From: Uloborus plumipes
Taxonomy: Eukaryota > Arthropoda > Arachnida > Araneae > Uloboridae
DNA: 64,000 nt
Assembly: GCA_038373865.1 (NCBI GenBank)
Contig: JAXGGA010003900.1
Span: 31,781 to 95,780 of the forward strand
Direction of reading: 5' to 3'
Shown: positions 9,901 through 20,041 of the stretch, one piece after another
Position numbering within the stretch: the first letter of the stretch is position 1
Layout of the letters: each line of letters begins with the position of its first letter
Notes under the pieces: generated by a model
Seen by the model: only the letters and a program-made list of their open reading frames with translations
The model's database searches: none
What the model was told of the DNA's origin: nothing
Translations under genes and position numbers: made by a program

Positions 9901-11850
9901 CTGTAATAAAAGTTCTTATAATCCCAGAAATTCAAGGCTTACCTTCAGCAAAGCAAGCCAATTGATTCTAAAATGGTTAAGCTCGAGAATAAAATTTGTT
10001 TGAAAATAAAAGATGAAATGAAATATTTTATCAACGGGAAATCAACTTTTCACGTTGTTACCATGGTTACGTTTTTATTTCGTTTATTTGTTTCGTTCTT
10101 TTTCCATTAATAATTTTAAAAATCCAAACTCCAAGCCTTATTTAAATTAGTCAAATGAAATATAATAAAACTGTGATAAGATGGCATCTGTCAATCAAAT
10201 GAGAAATAGTCCTTTCTCAGGGTTGCCACGCCACAGGGAAACCTGAAAATACAGGGAATTGAAAAATCAACAGAAAAACAGGGAAAATACAGGGAATTTT
10301 GAAAATTTCTTCAAAAACCCAGAAAGTGCAGGGAATTTTACTTTTTTTCAAAAGTTCAAGTTACCAAGATTTATTTATTTGTAAGTAAATATTTAATTGT
10401 GTATTACAGAAGCACAAAATTTTTATTACTTAGTTTGAAATGCATTTTAAAGCTTATGCTAATTTAATTAGAGAGTATGAGATTAGTCATCAATCCGTTC
10501 TATGATTTCAGTTTTAATGAATTCTGCTTTGCCTCCTTGTTTTTATTTAATTAGTTTTTTTCTGTGCCAGGATATTAATGTTCATATAGAATATCAGTGT
10601 TCGCTCGTTCGTAATACTGCATATTCATGCAGGGAAAACACAAGGAATTTTTCCCCCGGAATTGAGTGGCAACTCTGTTTCTTTAAAATAGGTAGAGAAG
10701 GGAGAAACTGACGCTTACCATTTTTGTGAGTTTAGAGACATTTTGGCTATCTGACAAGTTGTATAGAAGAGGGAATTATTCTTTAACCAAATAAGGTCGA
10801 AAAAGAAACAACATGATAGTAAACCATTCTAAATTTATCGTCTGCAAAACATATTTTACTTCATTATGAATTTACTGTAATATAAATTGCAGTAAATAGC
10901 TTGAGTGAACGGATTTTCTGTGAGCAACAAAATTGTTCTTATTTTCTCTTTTGGCTTATTTTTGTGCACCTCTCCTTGGGGTTGCATTTGAATGTCCCAA
11001 GGGGGTGTTTTACCCCTTTTATAGGGTAAATCAGTGTTAATTTTAATGCAAACAAAAGTGATATGAATTGGAGCGAACACTTGGCGATATATCGTCAAGC
11101 TCTTGGTCGCCAAGTGTTAGGCGCTGATTTGGCGATAAATTTGGCAAAAAAAATTTTTTTTTGTGTGTGTGTGTTCAATTTGGCGCAATTGGCAATATTT
11201 TGTGAAAAATCCACTGAATGCTGTTAAAATCTGCGATATTTAGGAGATAAATCATTGGTTCACTTATTTTTGCATTGTTTCGTGGCAAACTAGGGATGTA
11301 AATGGTTGAATTGTTATCTTGCTCACTCCAAGCACTACTTTAGCACTTAAGGCATCTACTAAGAAATTTACACGTAAAAAAAATTAATATTAGTGCTTTT
11401 TTCCCAGAGAAAAATCTTGTGCTGACTGTGTAGAATTTTTTTTTTTTTTTGAAAAGCTCCCCAGCTGGTTCAAATTTATGGTTGGTTCATCAATGTTTTA
11501 TCTATTATATATGTTGTGTGTTTATATAAATATGAAATACTTTCTCCCCTTTGAATTAGGGAGGGCAACCTGCACCCCAGGGAGCTCAACCTGGTGCTCC
11601 TATGTCTCAGCCAGGCATGGCGCCTCAGGCGGCATCTGGCGCTTCACAACCTGCTCCCACTGGGACGCCTGCAGCACAGCCGGCTTCTGCAAATGTTGCA
11701 GCATCGGGCTATCCTGGAGCTTACCCAGCACCTGGTCAACAGCCTCAGCCTGCGCAAGTTCCATACGGTCAACCGGCTCCTTACCCTGGTTACAACTATG
11801 CTGCTACTTATGGGACGCAGCAACCTTTCCCAGTTGCGGCACCTCAATGA
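812..11850 (+). CDS. Psi: FUBP/KHSRP/PSI-type KH-domain RNA-binding protein, 3' ten exons (5' end outside window)
   Basis: Coding exons: 812-910, 999-1046, 2499-2540, 3178-3384, 4197-4565, 6051-6142, 6662-6777, 7849-7992, 8116-8249, 11560-11850. All junctions are GT-AG, phases agree, and they join to 513 residues plus stop. Residues 1-49 are the C-terminal part of KH2; 64-132 are KH3 (GKGG at 76-79); 133-182 form a Gly/Arg-rich linker; 183-255 are KH4 (GKGG at 200-203). The rest is P/Q/G/A-rich, with W..YY motifs at 336-340 and 391-395. Family knowledge: FUBP proteins bind single-stranded DNA and RNA. Drosophila PSI uses such tail motifs (A/B) to contact U1-70K during splicing control. The motif near 386 ([12 protein letters not shown]) resembles the PSI/FUBP tail motif closely; choosing PSI over FUBP1/2/3 as the name is inference. 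An AATAAA lies 3 nt after the stop (11853-11858), probably too close to be the main poly(A) signal. No feature was recognised in introns 1047-1744, 2541-3177, 3385-4196, 6143-6661 and 6778-7848. Confidence 0.93.
999..1046 (+). CDS. Psi: exon: last helix of KH2
   Basis: Sixteen codons ([16 protein letters not shown]) in phase 0 between acceptor 997-998 and donor GTAAGC. The amphipathic helix follows the previous exon as the KH2 C-terminal helix does in the family. Confidence 0.85.
1745..1908. repeat. perfect 164-bp palindrome without spacer
   Basis: Two 82-bp arms meet at an AAGCTT centred on 1826/1827 and are exact reverse complements. The match stops at 1744/1909. On the minus strand the right arm contains an ATG-to-TAA frame of 26 codons beginning [11 protein letters not shown], with an NLS-like basic cluster. 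On the plus strand the left arm has TTG in place of that ATG. It lies in an intron of the KH gene. A transcript would fold into a long hairpin. A foldback assembly artefact is possible. Confidence 0.9.
1968..2024 (-). mobile_element. LINE 3'-tail fragment
   Basis: Read on the minus strand, this contains the same block as 34550-34612: a aggaccagcccagttgggcc-like segment, then tgctggtcgtcac and tttgtattt. A diverged version is at 39348, and the LINE coding remnant at 32150-32520 runs into the same kind of sequence. It is inferred to be the 3' untranslated end of one LINE family. Confidence 0.5.
2499..2540 (+). CDS. Psi: exon: short KH2-KH3 linker
   Basis: A 42-nt exon of 14 codons ([14 protein letters not shown]) in phase 0. 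Acceptor TTTCAG ends at 2498 and the donor is GTATTT. It supplies the Gly/Pro linker and the first acidic residues before KH3. Confidence 0.8.
3178..3384 (+). CDS. Psi: exon: KH3 domain
   Basis: Sixty-nine codons in phase 0. The exon starts [16 protein letters not shown], with the GXXG loop that grips nucleic acid, and ends in the helix IRDLIQSVM. The whole KH3 domain sits on this one exon. Donor GTGAGT. Confidence 0.95.
4197..4565 (+). CDS. Psi: exon: RG-rich linker and KH4 domain
   Basis: 123 codons in phase 0. The first 50 residues are Gly-rich with an RGRGRGRGG run, a typical arginine-methylation substrate. KH4 follows, with [23 protein letters not shown] and a C-terminal helix. GC content is far above the introns. 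The opposite strand also has open frames here, which are shadows of this exon. Confidence 0.95.
4850..5304 (+). mobile_element. Helitron 3' portion
   Basis: Ends with a GC hairpin (ACCCAGGCAACGCCGGGT, 5277-5294), a short T-rich stretch and CTAG at 5301-5304, followed by T. This is the hallmark Helitron 3' terminus at an A/T target. The preceding ~450 bp match, in reverse orientation, the 3' part of the full-length Helitron at 48275-51204. The 5' end was not found and the copy appears truncated. Confidence 0.7.
5476..5565. mobile_element. short poly-G/C MITE with CAGGCCC end
   Basis: CAGGCCC at the left and AAATGACGGGCCT at the right are inverted ends shared with 455-609 and 28424-28589. The interior holds G and C runs. 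No clean target duplication is visible. Confidence 0.45.
6051..6142 (+). CDS. Psi: exon: Pro/Gly/Gln-rich linker
   Basis: Acceptor TTTTAG at 6045-6050. Thirty codons plus two nucleotides encode [10 protein letters not shown] through QYPQQ. Donor GTAAGT follows, leaving phase 2 (TA), completed to Tyr by the next exon. Confidence 0.88.
6662..6777 (+). CDS. Psi: exon: Gln/Pro-rich tail
   Basis: Completes a split Tyr codon and encodes [16 protein letters not shown] and onward to SNDP. It leaves one nucleotide (G) for the next exon. Donor GTAACC. Confidence 0.88.
7849..7992 (+). CDS. Psi: exon: first W..YY tail motif
   Basis: G+CG completes Ala, then [19 protein letters not shown], matching the Ala-rich W-A-x-YY element of FUBP tails. 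A Gln/Pro repeat follows. It leaves one nucleotide (A). The intron after it is only 123 nt (7993-8115). Confidence 0.9.
8116..8249 (+). CDS. Psi: exon: PSI A/B-type motif
   Basis: Completes a split Ser codon, then encodes [14 protein letters not shown] followed by an acidic/basic helix ([10 protein letters not shown]). This is the best preserved C-terminal motif of the family, linked in Drosophila PSI to U1 snRNP binding. Donor GTAAGT in phase 0. Confidence 0.92.
8345..8600 (+). repeat. dispersed repeat, diverged third copy of the 26-kb tandem unit
   Basis: Shares the order ttttttgaaaaa, gtcctaaaattttt, gctacttcta, catacctcaaaa, aaagtcaggaaaaa and attgtttttggtcacctttt with the 363-bp units at 26091-26816. 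Sequence identity and family are unknown. It lies in the large last intron of the KH gene. Confidence 0.7.
8718..9250. mobile_element. terminal-inverted-repeat MITE with AGGGTTCC ends
   Basis: Left end AGGGTTCCCACGGTCC and right end GGAACCCTG are inverted, and both are bordered by aagttt (8712-8717, 9251-9256). The interior repeats the word gtccttaa. The terminus resembles hAT ends, but the duplication is 6 bp. It is non-coding. Confidence 0.7.
9628..10175 (+). mobile_element. probable Helitron-like 5' segment
   Basis: Begins tctttactaataataaagc, followed by a repeated ctgtc word and a stretch with tttcatgaaatttggcac. This layout resembles the 5' ends of the Helitrons at 17588 and 51204. No hairpin plus CTRR end was found, so the right border is a guess. 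Confidence 0.4.
10218..10677. mobile_element. terminal-inverted-repeat MITE, CAGGGTTGCCAC ends
   Basis: CAGGGTTGCCAC at the left pairs with GTGGCAACTCTG at the right. Both are bordered by tttct (10213-10217, 10678-10682). The interior repeats 'acaggga' many times near the left end (10233-10335) and again near 10630. It is non-coding. Confidence 0.6.
11560..11850 (+). CDS. Psi: exon: terminal coding exon
   Basis: Acceptor ATTAG ends at 11559. Ninety-six codons plus TGA at 11848-11850. The composition is low complexity (Ala, Pro, Gln, Gly, Tyr), ending in PFPVAAPQ. It is separated from the previous exon by a 3.3-kb intron full of transposon copies. Confidence 0.9.
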   Translation, partial: GGQPAPQGAQPGAPMSQPGMAPQAASGASQPAPTGTPAAQPASANVAASGYPGAYPAPGQQPQPAQVPYGQPAPYPGYNYAATYGTQQPFPVAAPQ

Positions 11851-11991
11851 AAAATAAATCTTTGGTAATTATCTATCATTATTTGAGGAAACGTAAAAAA
11901 ACTGTCGAATTTAATTCATAGAAAAAGTCCACTTATGCTTAACTTCTACTTCTTAAAATAGTGTTATGCTAGCAAACTAGATACAGTATAC

Positions 11992-13213
11992 CAAAGGTTC
12001 CCAAACTTTTGAAACAATCACCCCACAATCTAAAGGATTCAGTTTGACAGTTTTACTGCAGAGTAAACAATTAAAATTTAAGTGAAAAGAAAACAGATGA
12101 AGAGAAAAACATTACATTTTAATGCATTTTTTCATAAAAATAATGGCACAAAACTTAAATCAGCAAATATTCTTACATAGAATAGGTGTACAAGGAAAAA
12201 AACTTAAGTGGGACAGCGTGAATTCCTTGCATCAACAAAAGTATCCCTATTTCAGGGCTGCCAACTACTACGCATTTAGCGTAGGAACTACATATTTATC
12301 CAGCTTACTACGAATGGAGAAGTAAATTCTGAAGTAAATTCTACGCATTCGTTGAATTATCATACGAACAACTAATTATTAAAAAAAAATTTTTTTTTTG
12401 TTCCTTGTGGATTAAATGTACTTTTATCCGTAGTCTCTAATGATGCTTTTTTGAGTGGATTCCAGTATCATTTCGCGTGGCATCTTCGTTTGAAACGAAT
12501 GACAAAAAGTGCCATAATCGGAGCGATGACGTCATGTTCTTTGAATGAACTTGGAACTGAAATTTTGAATGCTTTATCAATTGAAAAGATAAGTATGATT
12601 CATAACAACGAATCATGTAATTTGAAGGAATTTCCAGATGAACTAGCGGCTGGGCAACCTCACATTGTTATTAAAACATTCTTCATAGTTAAAATATTTC
12701 AGTTTTTGTTTTTCTTTATTTAATCCTGTTGTATTACTAAATTAAATGAAAGAATGAGTGAATTTGGATTAAAAATTTCTTTTGGAAATTTATTTGCCCA
12801 GTTTTTCTGTGAATTTACTGTCATTTGACAAAGTTTTAGCTTGACTTGTTTTTAAAAAAAACTCAGATCTGCAGAATAGTATAAACAACATTATCTATTA
12901 GTAATTTAAAAAATGAAACCTCATTTTCCTGCAATTTTTTTATGTAAAGAATTTGAAGTTTGGAATTGTTTTGAAATTGTTTCATTTTAAGAACAGATTT
13001 AAGCATATCCACCTATAATGGTTGGGGAGGGGATATATTGAACCGCGCTAGACTACACTTAAGCACCGGAAATTACTTTTTTTCCCTTCTTACTACACAT
13101 AACTCCCTAATAAGGTTGGCAGCCCTGCTATTTGCATCTTGTGAACCCCCCAATTTTTTCTTTCCTTTACAAGGACCCTTGGGAGTCCCTGTGGACCACT
13201 TTGGGAACCACTG
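11992..13213. mobile_element. hAT-type non-autonomous element (outer)
   Basis: Flanked by an exact 8-bp duplication cagtatac (11984-11991 and 13214-13221). The left end CAAAGGTTCCCAAA is inverted at the right as CAGTGGTTCCCAAA, a classic hAT terminus. It carries words such as ctgtggaccactttggg. A second member, with matching internal sequence (cagttttactgcagagtaaa), spans 48060-52173. It contains a nested element at 12253-13127. Confidence 0.85.
12253..13127. mobile_element. nested TIR element, CAGGGCTGCCAAC ends
   Basis: CAGGGCTGCCAAC at the left and GTTGGCAGCCCTG at the right, bordered on both sides by ctattt (12247-12252, 13128-13133). It sits inside the hAT at 11992-13213. The left end contains inverted words around tacgcattt/gcgta. 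It contains a 90-codon open frame (12451-12723) that I do not recognise. Confidence 0.75.
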
Positions 13214-13415
13214 CAGTATACAGTAGAACCTTATTAAAGAAAACTCCAAGGGACCATAAAATCGTGTCGTTTTGCCGTAATTCGTCTTATCCAAGGATAT
13301 CCAATAAACCAAATAGGACTGAAATTGAAAAAGTAGTTTAAGCAGTAATTTGTTTTAGGGTTGTTAAATTAACAAGTTTACTCTATTTTAAGGGGTTTAC
13401 ACAAAATTACTTATA

Positions 13416-13829
13416 CAGTACAGAACCTTTTATCCGGGAACCAAAATACCGGGAAACCAGAAAACCGGCAACATGTTGTCGATTTTTCCGCCTCTTTTTT
13501 ATATACGCATTTTCGGCAATTTCTAAAAAATGAAGAGCTTTTTTCTTTTCTTTTTTTTTTCTTTTAAAATACCTAAATGAATATGAACGTTTTCTTCATA
13601 AATATCATATAAGTGGCATATAGCTCAGAAATTTTTAGTATTGTAATATCTATAAGCACTTCTGGATCGTTTTCTCCTCAGATTTTAAGATGCATTACTA
13701 TTTGTTATAGTAACTTGGGTTTTATAAACAATTGGCAAATATCGCTTCGTAGCGATCCAGAAAACCAGGAAATTCAGTTATCCGGGATAGCTGTGGTCCC
13801 AAACATCCCGGATAATTGGTTCTCTACTG
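13416..13829. mobile_element. pogo/Tigger-type MITE
   Basis: Inverted ends CAGTACAGAACC...TTATCCGGGA and, at the right, ATCCCGGATAATTGGTTCTC...CTG, bordered by TA on both sides (13414-13415, 13830-13831). TA targets and CAGTA-GAACC plus ATCCGGG ends are typical of the pogo branch of Tc1/mariner. It has no transposase. A similar partial end begins at about 13223. Confidence 0.8.
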
Positions 13830-14882
13830 TATATATAGTAGAATTCTTTTAACCTAGTTACATCTTTATTTTTTATAACCGATTTATCCTTAACTAAAGG
13901 TTGACAAGAAAAACATAGTTACATTTATACTTTTAGTTTTTTTATTTAAAGTTTTGTGCAGTACCAAAAGACTAAACATTATTTTATCTCTTTAGGTTTT
14001 AAAAGTATTGCTTGCTGTTTCTCCTTTAAACTTCATTTGCCATTTAGTGAAGTTATCCTGAGAATTGAATCTTCCACAACCATTTTGGTATAGAACTCTG
14101 AATTATCATCTGAAGATTCTGTGTACAAGGCGTACAAATCAAGAAGTGTAATTTAATTTGTGAATATCACATTCTTCCCATCTAGGATCTTAATTTTTCA
14201 TTAGTATTTTTTATATTGACATTTATAAGTGCGATATTCTAATTAAAATTCGAACTAGAAAATATTTTCTGCAAAGTCATCTAGGAGAAAAATCACAAGA
14301 ATTCTAGCTGAGAATATCATCGAACTGGAATTGGATTTTAAAATTAATCTATTATTTCATCAACTCATTTGGAGTAGCCGAAACTTGTAATATTGAAAAT
14401 CTGAAGCTATTCTTAGCTTGCTGTAATATACTTTTATGGTGATTTTTAGAAAAATTACTAATTCTCATAAATAAAATTTCATTTAAACATGTTTTATTTC
14501 ATTGTGTTTAAGAGTTTTATTACAGAAATACTGTTCTTGTTTAAGTGAGTCATGTTACAATTTTGAGTAACCCGATTGACCCTAAGGTTAATTTTTTTCA
14601 ATAATTCTGCTGAAAAGCAACTATTGATTCTAAATTTTCTCTGAAATGTTGGAATGTATCTCAGTAATAATTGAAAATTATCTCTAAAGGCTAAAGCAGA
14701 AAATCATTCAATTACACTAAAAAACATATTAACGAATGCTCTGTTCCTCAATGTACTTTTAAGTGTTTCGTATAGATTTCAAGGTGCTGAAAAAGAATGA
14801 TTGCAAAAATTTTCTATCACTCCAATTTTATAAAATACCACTTTTTAGTTTTGGATTTTATAGACTATCCTATAGGAGTTAA

Positions 14883-15790
14883 GGGTGATTCTCTGTAAAC
14901 TCGTCATTTTTCACACGAAATCTGTCCGGGCATGGTTTTTTGAAATGTTCGTATAATTATAATACTATTGCTCAGGAAATGAATCTATTACTTTGGTTTG
15001 AAAGAGGGCCAATTGAAGTTTGTTTTTCTGATACATAATGATAGGGGGTAAGTCCCCTTCCTAGTATAACTAGGCAGGTGACTGTTTTTGCTCTTCGTTG
15101 CGTAATATCTGCAAAACTATTGGAACATAATTAGTTACGAAACTACCTATAAATTTAGGCTCAAATCGTAGACATATGTTTCATAATTAAACTAATTGCC
15201 ATTAATAAAATCACTTTCCAGGGGACTTTTCGCAACGACCCTGATGCATACTTTCATGACAAATGTGGCTCTCAAACTAAACAAAGTATCGTTTCAACAC
15301 CGTTCTCAGCAATTTCAGCAAATTCACACTGATTGCTTTAAACTTCATGTCAAAAAACATTTGCAAGAGTAACAGATTTTTCTATTGGAGCTTTGAATTT
15401 GTGGCAGGGGACTGTTTGAAAAATCTCCGGACAGAATTTACATGACAATTTTAAGTTTTAGAAATACGTAATTAGACCTTATTTCATAAAAAAGATATAG
15501 TTGCATTATTCTATTTTTAGATATTAATTGCCAAATTTATGTAGTGTTAATAGGTTTTTTGAAATATTGCCTTGAAGTGTTAAACTATTGGATTGGGACA
15601 GCCAGGGGACTGTTTTTGGTGCTTAGATAATTTCTAGAAAAAAAATTAAATAGATACCGCTTCAAATACAATTGGGTCACAAAGTAGTAATGCTTTACTT
15701 GTATTAGTGGCAATAATTACTTTATTACACCTTAATATTTTTAAAATACTAGGTCCGGACAGCGAATTATCAGTTTACAGAGAATCGCCC
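14883..15790. mobile_element. TIR element with repeated 'aggggactgttt' phrase
   Basis: The left end GGGTGATTCTCTGTAAACT recurs inverted at the right as GGGCGATTCTCTGTAAACT. Inside both ends is a gtccgg word (14926, 15753). A ggggact-type phrase recurs around 15066, 15221, 15406 and 15603. No target duplication is obvious and the superfamily is unknown. A relative may span 49875-50988. Confidence 0.65.
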
Positions 15791-16187
15791 ATAAGTACAT
15801 TAACTCGCGCGGGGTTGAAAACGAGCCCAGCTATTTTTGTTTTCATTTCTTGGAATTTCATAGCCAGATAATGAAGCCATCTTTTTGGTAGCTGCAATTG
15901 TGTTCTTGACTGGTGTGAGGGTGTGGTTGGAATTTTCCTAAACTCTTCCATTCTTGCAACAAAGGGATCTTTTGCGAGCACTGGAGTAGTTTTCAACCCT
16001 CAGCGCTCGTATGATTAATAACTGCTAGTTAAATATTTCTATTAGACACATTTAATCTTTATACACATTTTACTTATTACAGCTATAGAGCATGTAAAGA
16101 GTAGAATGATAAGTCAGGATTTTTTTTTTTAATGGAGTCAGTTTTTTTACATATTTTTAACCTTTGAAAAAAATTGTGTGGACTACA

Positions 16188-16315
16188 CACATTTCACTTC
16201 ATTTCATACCTCCAGGGTCCCCCGTACCTACCACAGCTTCTTGGTTTAACCGGGATAGGGCCATGAAGAGCGCTCTGTTCTTAATTTTGAACCAGAACCT
16301 AGGGTCGAGATCTAA
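16188..16315 (-). mobile_element. SINE fragment (same family as 49142-49404)
   Basis: The reverse complement matches the 3' half of the SINE at 49142-49404: ccctaggttc, attaagaacagagcgctctt, ccggttaaacca, gaagctgtggtagg and the tail gtgaaatgaagtgaaa. The tRNA-like head is absent. Confidence 0.75.
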
Positions 16316-17587
16316 CTTCAGAAACTTTAAAGAACGTGTATTCCATACCTGCCAACCCTTCCGGAAGTTTTACAGAATTTCATGTTTTTTCCCCGTCTTT
16401 CCGGTTAAGAGCAAAATTTTCCGTGTTTTGTGAGGAAAAAAATTGCATCTCGCCAATTTTGGCGCTAATGAGACTGCGTTTGAAGCCAAGCGGCCAAGGA
16501 ATGGTTGCCGTAGCGGAATTGCACTGTAGAAGACGTTAGGAAAGTTTATGACGTCACTGAATGATACAGTGCATGACTATGACTTCATTGGGATCCAATC
16601 CAAGCGAGCGAGCGTCACGGCGTGCGTGCAATTAGGTGTTCGATGCCAGTTTACCACGTTTCTATCTTTATTTATGTGAGTGTGTTGCTTCTGTTTCGCT
16701 CGTATGAGTAAACGCTATTTACAATCATTTGAAAAGTTATACAAGTGATTACCCTTGTATTATACGATCATATTCTGGTCCGAAGTATGCAGGGGCGGCG
16801 CTAGCAGTTTTACCGTCCCGGACAAATTTTCAAATTGTCGCCCTCATCGGGATATTAAAAAAAAATAAAAAAAAAAAAACAGGTGGGTGGGGGTTCTAGC
16901 CGTTCACATTCTTATAAATTTAAACGTCTTGAGCTCGAATTATGCTTTTCATCTTTATAGGTGTTTTCCATTAAAAAACGTGGTTTCAGAGCCACCTCCC
17001 CTCTCCACGAAAAAAAGTTTTTTCAATGTAAAGTCTGCTAGAGCTAAGTCTCGAAAAAAAATTAAAAATAAACTCAAACTGCAGACGATTTGTAACTATG
17101 ACGAAGAGAATTCTGAGCCTCAAAACCAGACTAACGTAAATCACTGTGACTATTTAGCAAGAGAAGTTAAAAACGTTTGGCTTATACAAAGGTTGGGACG
17201 AACGCTCTTTTAACACTGGAAAGTTAAAGGTTTTTTTTTTAGGAATTACGTTCATATAGTTCGATGCGCCATAAGATTTTTAATACGATGGAGCATTGCC
17301 ATTTTTTGACTTACGTTAGTTAATCCGGTCCTGCATTACAGAATTAGTGTCGCTAAATAAGTATTCATAAGAACAAAGAGCCAGACTTATTTTTATCCTC
17401 ATAGCAGGTTGAAAAATCAAAAGAACATCAATATCGGTCAAGTGCGAGCTAAAAAGCATTTCGTGGATAATAAAAAGATAGATATATAAATTAATTAATA
17501 GAAGTTCATTGTCAATAAATACAAGCAAATTAATCTTGACTTGATCATTCCAGTAAAAAGCAGCACAATAAAACCAAATCATGTTTA

Positions 17588-19294
17588 TCTCTATATATAA
17601 AGATGACGGTGTTAGTTAGTTTGTTTGTTTGTAACCGCTGTACGTTTGTCCACCCTTCGAAGCCCCCACAGCACCGACAGACCTGAAACTTGGCGCAAAA
17701 ATTTCGAACGTATCCTCGTGTAATGCATCTCGAAGGACAAATTCTAAATTTCGATTTAGTTATTTTTAAAATAATTAATAAGTCTCATTTTTGGTGTATC
17801 CGCCGTAATTAAGGGGGGAAAACCTTCCTCCACCGCAACATTATATATCGCTGGAAAGGGTTTTTTTCTGAAAAAAAAAAGTTTTAGCACGTTTCTCTCC
17901 GTTAATTAGGAGAGGAGATATTAATTAATCAAATTTAGTCAAATTTGAAGGCATAACTCTGTACGCAAAACTAAAACACTAGATCCATTTTCCATACAAG
18001 CTGCTCTTTCTTCAGTGGTTTAAATTTACGTATAGAGTTAAGCCTTGAAAATTTACTAAATTTGAGTTTATCGCTTGTTTTTTTAATTTATTTGGCGAAT
18101 TGTTTTAAACTTTAAAAGGACTTTTAGTGTAGTTTAAAAGGTTGTGGAGAAAACGGTAAGACTAGAATTTCCTATGCGATATTTTGAAAGAACTAGATGC
18201 ATTTATAGCTTTTAAAATGCTATGAGATTCATAGCTGTGATGCCTAATAAGTGAATTTGAGGTGTAATATAAGAATATTTTTTTAAAAATTAATGTTTTG
18301 CTGTGGCCAATAACTCGCACAATATTTTCAGAAAATTATAGTAATTGGCCCCATATGGGATGAGAACGCTACTGATAACTCTAAATGTTTAGCAACAGAA
18401 AAATCAAATGAAGAGTTTAATGTATTAAATAAGCTCATGTCTCTAAAAGACTTCCAAAATATTTTTGGAGGCGAAGTGGACAAGATAAAAGCACTGAAAT
18501 ATCAGGAGGAAGTTTCAAATAATACATGACCGTTATACAAAGTTTGGCGCTTTTTTTCCAGAATGATTTTTCTAAAAACAACTCTACCAATACTGAAATA
18601 CTGACTGCAATTATAACAACAAATGCAAATTTGACTAATGAAAATAATGTGACAGCAGCAACAATTGTGATAACTCCTCTGAAAACTCCTATAAATTTGT
18701 ATACGTCAGCTACTTCAAACAAAACAACTCATTGTAGTAAATTTATCGATGATTACCAACAAAATGCGCCGAAAAGTAGGAGAAATTTTTTTTAATAGGA
18801 TACACAAAAAAAACCATACGAAAAATATATTCAATTAACGGTATAATACCTTCATACAATGGTATACTATATTCATGTAAAGGAATAATATTTTCATATA
18901 TATATATGAATAATCCAGTATAACATTCAATGTTTACATGGCCAATAACTGTATGGTTTCATAGCCAATAACTATGATAAGGTCGCCAATTACTATCAAT
19001 TTGACATTTTTGTTTTTGCGTTAACTTTTTTTCTAATAATATGTCTGAAAAAATGTTTTCAGACAGTATGAGTAGTAAAATGCATTAATATAGTATCATA
19101 TGAAGTATTTCTTATTTATGCAGAAATATTTCATTTATTTTTTTATTCAAGCATACGATGTCGCTAAAGTGGCCAATTACTATACCGCTTCGACTATAAT
19201 AATTTTACTTCAGAGGGTTGGAGTGAATTTAAATTTAGTCAGTGGGCTTACTTTCCATTTAAATGCACGGGCATCGCCGTGCGGGTACTGCTAG
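17588..19294 (+). mobile_element. Helitron, complete ends (innermost layer of nest)
   Basis: Starts TCTCTATATATAAAGATGAC after an A. It ends with hairpin GCACGG-GCATCG-CCGTGC (19265-19282), then gggtactg and CTAG at 19291-19294, followed by T. It has no inverted repeats or target duplication, as expected for rolling-circle insertion between A and T. It lacks Rep/helicase coding, so it is non-autonomous. The interior carries decayed open frames (an 89-codon one at 18526-18795) and a repeated ggccaat-act phrase. Its 5' 600 bp are copied in reverse at 28795-29390. Confidence 0.88.
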
Positions 19295-20041
19295 TTAAAG
19301 CTATAAGTTAAACTGGACAAAAGTACAAATTGAAAAGAAGTACCACAATAGCATGTCGAGTAGAAAATATCTCAAAATATAATAAAGTCAACAAATCATT
19401 TGAAAAAAAGAAAATCAGGGCTTTTTTTACGTGCTGGCGTACACACACACACACACACAACTATATAAACACACATAATTATTTAAATAACAATAAGAAG
19501 AAAATGACCTCTTATTACTTGTTTGTGCCCAATAAGGAATTATTACAGAATTTATAATGATATTTACCCAGTTTAGAAATGTTTCTCGAGAGCTGATAGT
19601 ATGTTGGAAATGTTATAATCAAAACAGTGGAATAATATTGATAAAATAAAATATAATAAAATCATTGCTTCAAAAATATCAATTTATATATTTTTTTCTT
19701 TATAATCATAGATTAAGAATGCAATAAAACAACATTAGTATTTGATACACACTTTAATGACAACTTGATGAGAGATTAATTGCTTATGCTGTACAAAATT
19801 TGAGAGATCAAATTAATGTTTAACGTTATTTTCCCTCCTGTAGTAACTTGTAGTAATATTCATTCTCTGCTATCAAGTCTGTTAAATAACTATTTAAAAA
19901 AAAAAAAGAAATATGAGGACGAAGGTTACAATTCAATGCATTGTTCTTCCGTGGTACTCTATTACTACACAACTCCTAAAGAAACAAGAAAATTAAAAAG
20001 CTTTTTCTTACTTTTAATTCTGCAAAATTTGCAATTATTTT

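Noticed and set aside
13223..13345. Second complete pogo-type element
   Set aside because: Only one end (cagtagaacctt) is visible; no inverted partner with TA was found before the element at 13416.
15775..15996. 73-codon minus-strand frame
   Set aside because: It overlaps the terminal repeat of the element at 14883-15790, with no recognised domain or splice context.
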